The notes below the pieces were generated by a model. That model was not told the DNA's origin and searched no databases. It worked only from the letters and a program-made list of their open reading frames with translations. Made by a program: the position numbers and the translations under genes. A DNA stretch of 64,000 nucleotides from Prosopocoilus inquinatus (lineage: Eukaryota > Arthropoda > Insecta > Coleoptera > Lucanidae), in contig JAYKNF010000072.1 in NCBI GenBank assembly GCA_036172665.1, positions 1-64,000 of the forward strand. The letters run 5' to 3'. Shown here piece after piece: positions 21,101-34,102 of this stretch (position 1 is its first letter; the number at the start of each line of letters is the position of its first letter).

Positions 21101-21842
21101 ACCGACGCGATTTTCCGTCGCCGCTCGGCGAGACCTTTCGTTTGATGTGCGACAACCCGGGTTTACGTTCGACGCGTCCAGATTCGATCATTGCAGCGCC
21201 ATCTTCGATCGAAAAATCGAACCGACGCGATTTTCCGCCGCCGCTCGGCGAGACCTTTCGTTTGATACGCGACAATCCGGGTTTACGTTCGACGCGTCCG
21301 ATTTCGATCATTGCAGCGCCATCTTCGATCGAAAAATCGAACCGAAGCGATTTTCCGCCGCCGCTCGGCGAGACCTTTCGTTTGATACGCGACAATCCGG
21401 GTTTACGTTCGACGCGTCCGATTTCGATCATTGCAGCGCCATCTTCTATCGAAAAATCGAACCGACGCGATTTTCCGTCGCCGCTCGGCGAGACCTTTCG
21501 TTTGATACGCGACAATCCGGGTTTACGTTCGACGCGTCCGATTTCGATCATTGCAGCGCCATCTTCGATCGAAAAATCGAACCGACGCGATTTTCCGTCG
21601 CCGCTCGGCGAGACCTTTCGTTTGATACGCGACAACCCGGGTTTACGTTCGACGCGTCCGGTTTCGATCATTGCAGCGCCATCTTCGATCGAAAAATCGA
21701 ACCGACGCGATTTTCCGTCGCCGCTCGGCGAGACCTTTCGTTTGATACGCGACAACCCGGGTTCACGTACGACGCGTCCGATTTCGATCATTGCAGCGCC
21801 ATCTTCGATCGAAAAATCGAACCGATGCGATTTTCCGTCGCC
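18151..21842 (+). repeat. Satellite array A9, post-L type, longest (3692 bp, 30.8 monomers)
   Basis: Follows A6 copy for copy but is exactly 720 bp longer. The extra six monomers are a tandem duplication: ccagattcg recurs at 20458 and 21178, and cttctatcg at 20723 and 21443, each pair 720 bp apart. Has the 119-bp copy at about 18698. A gcgtcatatt change near 20098 interrupts the minus-strand frame. Contains the longest open frame of the window (about 1,259 codons), which I attribute to the repeat period. Confidence 0.96.
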
Positions 21843-22347
21843 CAACAACCCCCCCCAATCCGATCTCCGGGGCTACGGCCCCTCGACTGGCCGTACAGAT
21901 ATAATATTATATATGTCAAGTGTCAAGGTTTCCTTACTGCGCGTGTCGCGCGATCGTTGCCAACCAACCCTCGTCGATCCCATCTTTTACGCGGCGGCAA
22001 ATTCAAATGAGCTCCGTCAAAATCTCGACGCGTTCGGTCGAGCGTACACGCGACGGCACAATGCAAATCGTGAAGAATTTAACCGGCAAAACGACGCCGC
22101 CGCCGCCGCCGCGATCGTCTTATAACCTTTTTTCCGATTACCGGAGTAACATCGGAGAAAAGGAATTTGGAGGTTTTCAGTTGTTTTTAACACTTACTTT
22201 TTTTCAGTGGAAACACTTTTTCACTGTTACACACGCTTTCGGGTCACATTTTCGATATCATGCCGTATATCTCTCGCCATGTGGTAAACGTTACGTTCGT
22301 AAAGCTACTTTCTTCTACGTCGGAAAGAATTCGACGCGATCGATTTA
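21843..22347 (+). repeat. Short spacer S6 (Sa, 505 bp)
   Basis: Poly-C run of 8. Appears the same as S4. TATA-like 16-mer at 21907-21922. Confidence 0.93.
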
Positions 22348-23778
22348 GACCTATCGTTTGATAGGCGACAATAAGGGTTTACGTTCGACGCGACCGATTT
22401 CGATCATTGCAGCGCCATCTTCGATCGACAAATCGAACCGACGCGATTTTCCGTCGCCGCTCGGCGAGACCTTTCGTTTGATGCGCGACAACCCGGGTGT
22501 ACGTTCGACGCGTCCAGTTTCGATCATTGCAGCGCCATCTTCGATCGAAAAATCGAACCGACGCGATTTTCCGTCGCCGCTCGGCGAGACCTTTCGTTTG
22601 ATACGCGACAACCCTGGTTTACGTTCGACGCGTCCAGTTTCGATCATTGCAGCGCCATCTTCGATCGAAAAATCGAACCGACGCGATTTTCCGTCGCCTC
22701 TCGGCGAGACCTTTCGTTTGATACGCGACAACCCGGGTTTACGTTCGACGCGTCCGATTTCGATCATTGCAGCGCCATCTTCGATCGAAAAATCGAACCG
22801 ACGCGATTTTCAGTCGCCGCTCGGCGAGACCTTTCGTTTGATGCGCGACAATCCGGGTTTACGTTCGACGCGTCCGATTTCGATCATTGCAGCGCCATCT
22901 TCGATCGAAAAATCGAACCGACGCGATTTTCCGTCGCCGCTCGGCGAGACCTTTCGTTTGATGCGCGACAACCCGGGTTTACGTTCGACGCGTCCAGTTT
23001 CGATCATTGCAGCGCCATCTTCGATCGAAAAATTGAACCGACGCGATTTTCCGTCGCCGCTCGGCGAGACCTTTCGTTTGATACGCGACAACCCGGGTTT
23101 ACGTTCGACGCGTCCGATTTCGATCATTGCAGCGCCATCTTCGATCGAAAAATCGAACCGACGCGATTTTCCGTCGCCGCTCGGCGAGACCTTTCGTTTG
23201 ATACGCGACAACCCGGGTTTAAGTTCGACGCGTCCGGTTTCGATCATTGCAGCGCCATCTTCGATCGAAAAATTGAACCGACGCGATTTTCCGTCGCCGC
23301 TCGGCGAGACCTTTCGTTTGATACGCGACAACCCGGGGTTACGTTCGACGCGTCCAGTTTCGATCATTGCAGAGCCATCTTCGATCGAAAAATCAAACCG
23401 ACGCGATTTTCCGTCGCCGCTCGGCGAGACCTTTCGTTTGATGCGCGACAACCCGGGTTTACGTTCGACGCGTTCGATTTCGATCATTGCAGCGCCATCT
23501 TCGATCGAAAAATCGAACTGACGCGATTTTCCGTCGCCGCTCGGCGAGACCTTTCGTTTGATACGCGACAACCCGGGTTTACGTTCGACGCGTCCGATTT
23601 CAATCATTGCAGCGCCATCTTCGATCGAAAAATCGAACCGACGCGATTTTCCGTCGCCGCTCGGCGAGACCTTTCGTTTGATACGCGACAACCCGGGTTC
23701 ACGTACGACGCGTCCGATTTCGATCATTGCAGCGCCATCTTCGATCGAAAAATCGAACCGATGCGATTTTCCGTCGCC
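22348..23778 (+). repeat. Satellite array A10, 12-monomer type (1431 bp)
   Basis: Same order as A2 and A7, with ccctggt in the third copy and tgatgcgcg (not tgatacgcg) in the gaactgacg copy. Confidence 0.96.
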
Positions 23779-24283
23779 CAACAACCCCCCCCAATCCGAT
23801 CTCCGGGGCTACGGCCCCTCGACTGGCCGTACAGATATAATATTATATATGTCAAGTGTCAAGGTTTCCTTACTGCGCGTGTCGCGCGATCGTTGCCAAC
23901 CAACCCTCGTCGATCCCATCTTTTACGCGGCGGCAAATTCAAATGAGCTCCGTCAAAATCTCGACGCGTTCGGTCGAGCGTACACGCGACGGCACAATGC
24001 AAATCGTGAAGAATTTAACCGGCAAAACGACGCCGCCGCCGCCGCCGCGATCGTCTTATAACCTTTTTTCCGATTACCGGAGTAACATCGGAGAAAAGGA
24101 ATTTGGAGGTTTTCAGTTGTTTTTAACACTTACTTTTTTTCAGTGGAAACACTTTTTCACTGTTACACACGCTTTCGGGTCACATTTTCGATATCATGCC
24201 GTATATCTCTCGCCATGTGGTAAACGTTACGTTCGTAAAGCTACTTTCTTCTACGTCGGAAAGAATTCGACGCGATCGATTTA
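23779..24283 (+). repeat. Short spacer S7 (Sa, 505 bp)
   Basis: Poly-C run of 8. TATA-like 16-mer at 23843-23858. S6-A10 and S7-A11 sit side by side as two tandem copies of the same 1936-bp unit. Confidence 0.93.
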
Positions 24284-25714
24284 GACCTATCGTTTGATAG
24301 GCGACAATAAGGGTTTACGTTCGACGCGACCGATTTCGATCATTGCAGCGCCATCTTCGATCGACAAATCGAACCGACGCGATTTTCCGTCGCCGCTCGG
24401 CGAGACCTTTCGTTTGATGCGCGACAACCCGGGTGTACGTTCGACGCGTCCAGTTTCGATCATTGCAGCGCCATCTTCGATCGAAAAATCGAACCGACGC
24501 GATTTTCCGTCGCCGCTCGGCGAGACCTTTCGTTTGATACGCGACAACCCGGGTTTACGTTCGACGCGTCCAGTTTCGATCATTGCAGCGCCATCTTCGA
24601 TCGAAAAATCGAACCGACGCGATTTTCCGTCGCCTCTCGGCGAGACCTTTCGTTTGATACGCGACAACCCGGGTTTACGTTCGACGCGTCCGATTTCGAT
24701 CATTGCAGCGCCATCTTCGATCGAAAAATCGAACCGACGCGATTTTCAGTCGCCGCTCGGCGAGACCTTTCGTTTGATGCGCGACAATCCGGGTTTACGT
24801 TCGACGCGTCCGATTTCGATCATTGCAGCGCCATCTTCGATCGAAAAATCGAACCGACGCGATTTTCCGTCGCCGCTCGGCGAGACCTTTCGTTTGATGC
24901 GCGACAACCCGGGTTTACGTTCGACGCGTCCAGTTTCGATCATTGCAGCGCCATCTTCGATCGAAAAATTGAACCGACGCGATTTTCCGTCGCCGCTCGG
25001 CGAGACCTTTCGTTTGATACGCGACAACCCGGGTTTACGTTCGACGCGTCCGATTTCGATCATTGCAGCGCCATCTTCGATCGAAAAATCGAACCGACGC
25101 GATTTTCCGTCGCCGCTCGGCGAGACCTTTCGTTTGATACGCGACAACCCGGGTTTAAGTTCGACGCGTCCGGTTTCGATCATTGCAGCGCCATCTTCGA
25201 TCGAAAAATTGAACCGACGCGATTTTCCGTCGCCGCTCGGCGAGACCTTTCGTTTGATACGCGACAACCCGGGGTTACGTTCGACGCGTCCAGTTTCGAT
25301 CATTGCAGAGCCATCTTCGATCGAAAAATCAAACCGACGCGATTTTCCGTCGCCGCTCGGCGAGACCTTTCGTTTGATACGCGACAACCCGGGTTTACGT
25401 TCGACGCGTTCGATTTCGATCATTGCAGCGCCATCTTCGATCGAAAAATCGAACTGACGCGATTTTCCGTCGCCGCTCGGCGAGACCTTTCGTTTGATAC
25501 GCGACAACCCGGGTTTACGTTCGACGCGTCCGATTTCAATCATTGCAGCGCCATCTTCGATCGAAAAATCGAACCGACGCGATTTTCCGTCGCCGCTCGG
25601 CGAGACCTTTCGTTTGATACGCGACAACCCGGGTTCACGTACGACGCGTCCGATTTCGATCATTGCAGCGCCATCTTGGATCGAAAAATCGAACCGATGC
25701 GATTCTCCGTCGCC
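24284..25714 (+). repeat. Satellite array A11, 12-monomer type (1431 bp)
   Basis: Same order as A2, including the last copy with cttggatcg and gattctccg, which A2 also has before S2. A11-S8-A12-L4 is thus parallel to A2-S2-A3-L1. Confidence 0.96.
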
Positions 25715-26221
25715 CAACAACCCCCCCCCCCCAATCCGATCTCCGGGGCTACGGCCCCTCGACTGGCCGTAGAGATATAATATTATATATGTCAAGTGTC
25801 CAGGTTTCCTTACTGCGCGTGTCGCGCGATCGTTGCCAACCAACCCTCGTCGATCCCATCTTTTACGCGGCGGCAAATTCAAATGAGCTCCGTCAAAATC
25901 TCGACGCGTTCGCTCGAGCGTACACGCGACTTCACAATGCAAATCGTGAAGAATTTAACCGGCAAAACGACGCCGCCGCCGCCGACGCGATCGTCTTATA
26001 ACCATTTTTCCGATTGCCGGAGTAACATCGGAGAAATGGAATTTGGAGGTTTTCCGTTGTTTTTAACACTTACTTTTTTTCAGTTGAAACACTTTCACTG
26101 TTACACACGCGTTCGTGTCACATTTTCGATATCACCCCTTATATCTCTCGCCATGTGGTAAACGTTACGTTCGTAAAGCTACTTTCTTCTACGTCGGAAA
26201 GAATTCGACGCGATCGATTTA
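25715..26221 (+). repeat. Short spacer S8 (Sb1, 507 bp)
   Basis: Poly-C run of 12. Otherwise carries the S2 variants (gtagagat, gtccagg, gctcgagcg, cgacttcac). TATA-like 16-mer at 25783-25798. Confidence 0.93.
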
Positions 26222-26892
26222 GACCTTTCGTTTGATAGGCGACAATCCGGGTTTATGTTCGACGCGTCCGATTTCGATCATTGCAGCGCCATCTTCGATC
26301 GAAAAATCGAACCGACGCGATTTTCCGTCGCCGCTCGGCGAGACCTTTCGTTTGATGCGCGACAACCCGGGTTTACGTTCGACGCGTCCAGTTTCGATCA
26401 TTGCAGCGCCATCTTCGATCGAAAAATCGAACCGACGCGATTTTCCGTCGCCGCTCGGCGAGACCTTTCGTTTGATCCGCGACAACCCGGGTTTACGTTC
26501 GACGCGTCCAGTTTCGAACATTGCGTCGCCATCTTCGATCGAAAAATCGAACCGACGCGATTTTCCGTCGCCTCTCAGCGAGACCTTTCGTTTGATATGC
26601 GACAACCCGGGTTTACGTTCGACGCGTCCGGTTTCGATCATTGCAGCTCCATCTTCGATCGAAAAATCGAACCGACGCGATTTTCCGTCGCCGCTCGGCG
26701 AGACCTTTCGTTTGATGCGCGACAATCCGGGTTTACGTTCGACGCGTCCGATTTCGATCATTGCAGCGCCATCTTCGATCGAAAAATCGAGCCGACGCGA
26801 TTTTCCGTCGCCGCTCGGCGAGACCTTTCGTTTGATACGCGACAACCCGGGTTTATGTTCGCCGCGACCGATTTCGATCATTGCGGCACCAT
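26222..26892 (+). repeat. Satellite array A12, pre-L type (671 bp)
   Basis: Matches A3 in copy order and lacks the cttagatcg stop, so the minus-strand 220-codon frame is open here too. Private change: cctctcagcg. Confidence 0.96.
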
Positions 26893-28089
26893 AGGAACCC
26901 CTTAAGTACACTTTTCCGAGTTTCTTTTCTTATATATGACAAGTGGGATCCGCTACGCTCCGCCCACTTGTGGGTATGAACAGAGGCTTGTGTGGACAGA
27001 GGCTTTGTATAGACGGAGGTTTCGTTTGGACGGAAGAGGTGAGAGCGCTGCGCGCTGTTTGGGCCGCTAGCCTTTGGGGGCTCGCGGCACCTAGGTACTT
27101 GGAAGAATGTTGGAAAACTTTAAGAATTAATTTTTCTAATTTTCGAAATTTTGAGTATTTTTCCCCAATTTTTTCAATTTTTCCGTCTCCTAATTTTTAC
27201 ATTTTTTTTCGCCGTCTGGGTTGGCCTCGCTTGGGTTGGCGTCGGTTGGGTTCACCTTGAACAATTTTACAGAAGAAAGGGAAGGAAAGTTTAAGAAAAA
27301 GTGAGAAAAATTGTTGGAAAACTTAAGAAATCGGTTTCCTTAATTTTTAGAATTTTTTCCTATTTTTTTCGATTTTTTCAATTTTTTCCCGAAATTTTGA
27401 ATATTTTTCCCCAATTTTTTCAATTTTTCCGTTCTCCTAATTTTTAAATTTTTTTTCGCCGTCTGGGTTGGCCTCGCTTGGGTTGGCGTCGGTTGGGTTG
27501 ATCTTGAACAATTTTCGAAAAAAAGTGAAGGAAAATGTGAGAAGTGATGAAATGTTTTAAAAAAGTTGGCAAACTTAAGAAATCCGTTTCCCTAATTTTT
27601 AGAATTCTTGTCGATTTTTCTCGATTTTTTTAAATTTCCCCCCGAAATTTTGAATATTTTTCCCCAGTTTTTTTAATTTTTCCGTTCTCTTAATTTTTAA
27701 TTTTTTAAAATTTTTATCGATTTTTTTCAATTTTTTCCCTTAAATTTCCCGCTTTAATTGCCGGCCGGAGAGCGAACGAATCGACCTCCCCGCGCTCGCA
27801 TTTTTTTTTAATCACAAACGAACATCCAAAGCCTCCTTTATTCATCTATTTACGTAATATGTACGGTCGAAATTATGTTCGAACGCGTCCCCGCGGCGAA
27901 AGCGATCGCGTCAGCGGCTTTAGATTAGGTCACGTTCGACCGGCTGCGCACGTACTCCCTCCGCCGCCGGGCCGACTGCCGGCGTAACACGACACACGCG
28001 AAAGAGTTCGCGCGTCGCTTTCAGGTTAGATCACTGTCGATAGGCACCACGCCCCCCTCTCCCTTCCGACCACCGGTGCTCCGGCCCCC
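26893..28089 (+). repeat. Long spacer L4 (1197 bp)
   Basis: Shares ccccagttttttt, ggctgcgcac and gcaccacgccccc with L1 and L5. TATA-like element at 26930. Confidence 0.94.
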
Positions 28090-31061
28090 CGACAATCCGG
28101 GTTTACGTTCGACGCGTCCGATTTCGATCATTGCAGCGCCATCTTCGATCGAAAAATCGAACCGACGCGATTTTCCGTCGCCGCTCGCCGAGACCTTTCG
28201 TTTGATACGCGACAAATCGGGTTTACGTTCGACGCGTCCGATATCGATCATTGCAGCGCCATCTTCGATCGAAAAATCGAACCGATGCGATTTTCCGTCG
28301 CCGCTCGGCGAGACCTTTCGTTTGATGCGCGACAACCCGGGTTTACGTTCGACGCGTCCAGTTTCGATCATTGCAGCGCCATCTTCGATCGAAAAATCGA
28401 ACCGACGCGATTTTCCGTCGCCGCTCGGCGAGACCTTTCGTTTGATACGCGACAACCCGGGTTTACGTTCGACGCGTTCGATTTCGATCATTGCAGCGCC
28501 ATCTTCGATCGAAAAATCGAACCGACGCGATTTTCCGTCGTCGCTCGGCGAGACCTTTCGTTTGATGCGCGACAACCCGGGTTTACGTTCGACGCATCCA
28601 GTTTCGATCATTGCAGCGCCATCTTAGATCGAAAAATGAACCGACGCGATTTTCCGTGCCCGCTCGGCGAGACCTTTCGTTTGATGCGCGACAACCCGGG
28701 TTTACGTTCGACGCGTCCAGTTTCGATCATTGCAGCGCCATCTTCGATCGAAAATTCGAACCGACGCGATTTTCCGTCGCCGCTCGGCGAGACCTTTCGT
28801 TTGATACGCGACAATACGGGTTTACGTTCGACGCGTCCGATTTCGATCATTGCAGCGCCATCTTCGATCGAAAAATCGAACCGACGCGATTTTCCGTCGC
28901 CGCTCGGCGAGACCTTTCGTTTGATGTGCGACAACCCGGGTTTACGTTCGACGCGTTCGATTTCGATCATTGCAGCGCCATCTTCGATCGAAAAATTGAA
29001 CCGACGCGATTTTCCGTCGTCGCTCGGCGAGACCTTTCGTTTGATGCGCGACAACCTGGGTTTACGTTCGACGCGTCCAGTTTCGATCATTGCAGCGCCA
29101 TCTTCGATCGAAAAATCGAACCGACGCGATTTTCCGCCGCCGCTCGGCGAGACCTTTCGTTTGATACGCGACAATCCGGGTTTACGTTCGACGCGTCCGA
29201 TTTCGATCATTGCAGCGCCATCTTCGATCGAAAAATCGAACCGAAGCGATTTTCCGCCGCCGCTCGGCGAGACCTTTCGTTTGAGACGCGACAATCCGGG
29301 TTTACGTTCGACGCGTCCGATTTCGATCATTGCAGCGCCATCTTAGATCGAAAAATCGAACCGACGCGATTTTCCGTCGCCGCTCGGCGAGACCTTTCGT
29401 TTGATACGCGACAATCCGGGTTTACGTTCGACGAGTCCGATTTCGATCATTGCAGCGCCATCTTCGATCGAAAAATCGAACCGACGCGATTTTCCGTCGC
29501 CGCTCGGCGAGACCTTTCGTTTGATGTGCGACAACCCGGGTTTACGTTCGACGCGTCCAGTTTCGATCATTGCAGCGCCATCTTCGATCGAAAAATCGAA
29601 CCGACGCGATTTTCCGCCGCCGCTCGGCGAGACCTTTCGTTTGATACGCGACAATCCGGGTTTACGTTCGACGCGTCCGATTTCGATCATTGCAGCGCCA
29701 TCTTCGATCGAAAAATCGAACCGACGCGATTTTCCGTCGCCGCTCGGCGAGACCTTTCGTTTGATACGCGACAATCCGGGTTTACGTTCGACGCGTCCGA
29801 TTTCGATCATTGCAGCGCCATCTTCGATCGAAAAATCGAACCGACGCGATTTTCCGTCGCCGCTCGGCGAGACCTTTCGTTTGATACGCGACAACCCGGG
29901 TTTACGTTCGACGCGTCCGGTTTCGATCATTGCAGCGCCATCTTCGATCGAAAAATCGAACCGACGCGATTTTCCGTCGCCGCTCGGCGAGACCTTTCGT
30001 TTGATACGCGACAACCCGGGTTCACGTACGACGCGTCCGATTTCGATTATTGCAGCGCCATCTTCGATCGAAAAATCGAACCGACGCGATTTTCCGTCGC
30101 CGCTCGGCGAGACCTTTCGTTTGATGCGCGACAACCCGGGTTTACGTTCGACGCGTCCAATTTCGATCATTGCAGCGCCATCTTCGATCGAAAAATCGAA
30201 CCGACGCGATTTTCCGTCGCCGCTCGGCGAGACCTTTCGTTTGATACGCGACAATACGGGTTTACGTTCGACGCGTCCGATTTCGATCATTGCAGCGCCA
30301 TCTTCGATCGAAAAATCGAACCGACGCGATTTTCCGTCGCCGCTCGGCGAGACCTTTCGTTTGATGTGCGACAACCCGGGTTTACGTTCGACGCGTCCAG
30401 ATTCGATCATTGCAGCGCCATCTTCGATCGAAAAATCGAACCGACGCGATTTTCCGCCGCCGCTCGGCGAGACCTTTCGTTTGATACGCGACAATCCGGG
30501 TTTACGTTCGACGCGTCCGATTTCGATCATTGCAGCGCCATCTTCGATCGAAAAATCGAACCGAAGCGATTTTCCGCCGCCGCTCGGCGAGACCTTTCGT
30601 TTGATACGCGACAATCCGGGTTTACGTTCGACGCGTCCGATTTCGATCATTGCAGCGCCATCTTCTATCGAAAAATCGAACCGACGCGATTTTCCGTCGC
30701 CGCTCGGCGAGACCTTTCGTTTGATACGCGACAATCCGGGTTTACGTTCGACGCGTCCGATTTCGATCATTGCAGCGCCATCTTCGATCGAAAAATCGAA
30801 CCGACGCGATTTTCCGTCGCCGCTCGGCGAGACCTTTCGTTTGATACGCGACAACCCGGGTTTACGTTCGACGCGTCCGGTTTCGATCATTGCAGCGCCA
30901 TCTTCGATCGAAAAATCGAACCGACGCGATTTTCCGTCGCCGCTCGGCGAGACCTTTCGTTTGATACGCGACAACCCGGGTTCACGTACGACGCGTCCGA
31001 TTTCGATCATTGCAGCGCCATCTTCGATCGAAAAATCGAACCGATGCGATTTTCCGTCGCC
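28090..31061 (+). repeat. Satellite array A13, mosaic post-L type (2972 bp)
   Basis: The left part follows A16 (gacaaatcggg, cctgggt, cttagatcg at about 29344, gacgagtcc near 29431). The right part, from about 29500, follows A6 (tgatgtgcg, gattattgc, ccagattcg, cttctatcg). Same total length as A6. Its composition indicates exchange between the A4/A16 and A6/A9 lineages. Confidence 0.93.
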
Positions 31062-31566
31062 CAACAACCCCCCCCAATCCGATCTCCGGGGCTACGGCCC
31101 CTCGACTGGCCGTACAGATATAATATTATATATGTCAAGTGTCAAGGTTTCCTTACTGCGCGTGTCGCGCGATCGTTGCCAACCAACCCTCGTCGATCCC
31201 ATCTTTTACGCGGCGGCAAATTCAAATGAGCTCCGTCAAAATCTCGACGCGTTCGGTCGAGCGTACACGCGACGGCACAATGCAAATCGTGAAGAATTTA
31301 ACCGGCAAAACGACGCCGCCGCCGCCGCCGCGATCGTCTTATAACCTTTTTTCCGATTACCGGAGTAACATCGGAGAAAAGGAATTTGGAGGTTTTCAGT
31401 TGTTTTTAACACTTACTTTTTTTCAGTGGAAACACTTTTTCACTGTTACACACGCTTTCGGGTCACATTTTCGATATCATGCCGTATATCTCTCGCCATG
31501 TGGTAAACGTTACGTTCGTAAAGCTACTTTCTTCTACGTCGGAAAGAATTCGACGCGATCGATTTA
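31062..31566 (+). repeat. Short spacer S9 (Sa, 505 bp)
   Basis: Poly-C run of 8. TATA-like 16-mer at 31126-31141. Confidence 0.93.
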
Positions 31567-33597
31567 GACCTATCGTTTGATAGGCGACAATAAGGGTTTA
31601 CGTTCGACGCGACCGATTTCGATCATTGCAGCGCCATCTTCGATCGACAAATCGAACCGACGCGATTTTCCGTCGCCGCTCGGCGAGACCTTTCGTTTGA
31701 TGCGCGACAACCCGGGTGTACGTTCGACGCGTCCAGTTTCGATCATTGCAGCGCCATCTTCGATCGAAAAATCGAACCGACGCGATTTTCCGTCGCCGCT
31801 CGGCGAGACCTTTCGTTTGATACGCGACAACCCTGGTTTACGTTCGACGCGTCCAGTTTCGATCATTGCAGCGCCATCTTCGATCGAAAAATCGAACCGA
31901 CGCGATTTTCCGTCGCCTCTCGGCGAGACCTTTCGTTTGATACGCGACAACCCGGGTTTACGTTCGACGCGTCCAGTTTCGATCATTGCAGCGCCATCTT
32001 CGATCGAAAAATTGAACCGACGCGATTTTCCGTCGCCGCTCGGCGAGACCTTTCGTTTGATACGCGACAACCCGGGTTTACGTTCGACGCGTCCGATTTC
32101 GATCATTGCAGCGCCATCTTCGATCGAAAAATCGAACCGACGCGATTTTCCGTCGCCGCTCGGCGAGACCTTTCGTTTGATACGCGACAATCCGGGTTTA
32201 CGTTCGACGCGTCCAGTTTCGATCATTGCAGCGCCATCTTCGATCGAAAAATCGAACCGACGCGATTTTCCGTCGCCTCTCGGCGAGACCTTTCGTTTGA
32301 TACGCGACAACCCGGGTTTACGTTCGACGCGTCCGATTTCGATCATTGCAGCGCCATCTTCGATCGAAAAATCGAACCGACGCGATTTTCCGTCGCCGCT
32401 CGGCGAGACCTTTCGTTTGATGCGCGACAACCCGGGTTTACGTTCGACGCGTCCAGTTTCGATCATTGCAGCGCCATCTTCGATCGAAAAATTGAACCGA
32501 CGCGATTTTCCGTCGCCGCTCGGCGAGACCTTTCGTTTGATACGCGACAACCCGGGTTTACGTTCGACGCGTCCGATTTCGATCATTGCAGCGCCATCTT
32601 CGATCGAAAAATCGAACCGACGCGATTTTCCGTCGCCGCTCGGCGAGACCTTTCGTTTGATGCGCGACAATCCGGGTTTACGTTCGACGCGTCCGATTTC
32701 GATCATTGCAGCGCCATCTTCGATCGAAAAATCGAACCGACGCGATTTTCCGTCGCCGCTCGGCGAGACCTTTCGTTTGATGCGCGACAACCCGGGTTTA
32801 CGTTCGACGCGTCCAGTTTCGATCATTGCAGCGCCATCTTCGATCGAAAAATTGAACCGACGCGATTTTCCGTCGCCGCTCGGCGAGACCTTTCGTTTGA
32901 TACGCGACAACCCGGGTTTACGTTCGACGCGTCCGATTTCGATCATTGCAGCGCCATCTTCGATCGAAAAATCGAACCGACGCGATTTTCCGTCGCCGCT
33001 CGGCGAGACCTTTCGTTTGATACGCGACAACCCGGGTTTAAGTTCGACGCGTCCGGTTTCGATCATTGCAGCGCCATCTTCGATCGAAAAATTGAACCGA
33101 CGCGATTTTCCGTCGCCGCTCGGCGAGACCTTTCGTTTGATACGCGACAACCCGGGGTTACGTTCGACGCGTCCAGTTTCGATCATTGCAGAGCCATCTT
33201 CGATCGAAAAATCAAACCGACGCGATTTTCCGTCGCCGCTCGGCGAGACCTTTCGTTTGATACGCGACAACCCGGGTTTACGTTCGACGCGTTCGATTTC
33301 GATCATTGCAGCGCCATCTTCGATCGAAAAATCGAACTGACGCGATTTTCCGTCGCCGCTCGGCGAGACCTTTCGTTTGATACGCGACAACCCGGGTTTA
33401 CGTTCGACGCGTCCGATTTCAATCATTGCAGCGCCATCTTCGATCGAAAAATCGAACCGACGCGATTTTCCGTCGCCGCTCGGCGAGACCTTTCGTTTGA
33501 TACGCGACAACCCGGGTTCACGTACGACGCGTCCGATTTCGATCATTGCAGCGCCATCTTCGATCGAAAAATCGAACCGATGCGATTTTCCGTCGCC
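31567..33597 (+). repeat. Satellite array A14, expanded 12-monomer type (2031 bp, 17 monomers)
   Basis: Starts and ends like A2 but is 600 bp (five monomers) longer. The ttgaacc and tctcgg copies are repeated in the middle, consistent with internal unequal exchange. The ttcagtcgcc copy of the standard series is missing, so the minus-strand frame is open for about 677 codons. Confidence 0.95.
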
Positions 33598-34102
33598 CAA
33601 CAACCCCCCCCAATCCGATCTCCGGGGCTACGGCCCCTCGACTGGCCGTACAGATATAATATTATATATGTCAAGTGTCAAGGTTTCCTTACTGCGCGTG
33701 TCGCGCGATCGTTGCCAACCAACCCTCGTCGATCCCATCTTTTACGCGGCGGCAAATTCAAATGAGCTCCGTCAAAATCTCGACGCGTTCGGTCGAGCGT
33801 ACACGCGACGGCACAATGCAAATCGTGAAGAATTTAACCGGCAAAACGACGCCGCCGCCGCCGCCGCGATCGTCTTATAACCTTTTTTCCGATTACCGGA
33901 GTAACATCGGAGAAAAGGAATTTGGAGGTTTTCAGTTGTTTTTAACACTTACTTTTTTTCAGTGGAAACACTTTTTCACTGTTACACACGCTTTCGGGTC
34001 ACATTTTCGATATCATGCCGTATATCTCTCGCCATGTGGTAAACGTTACGTTCGTAAAGCTACTTTCTTCTACGTCGGAAAGAATTCGACGCGATCGATT
34101 TA
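33598..34102 (+). repeat. Short spacer S10 (Sa, 505 bp)
   Basis: Poly-C run of 8. TATA-like 16-mer at 33662-33677. Confidence 0.93.

Noticed and set aside
18346..22125. Very long open frames (for example about 1,259 codons through A9 into S6), also on the minus strand
   Set aside because: The period (120 = 3 x 40) keeps any stop-free frame open for the full array, and two plus frames and one minus frame are stop-free at once. The variants do not favour one frame clearly. Many reading starts are TTG or GTG, not ATG.
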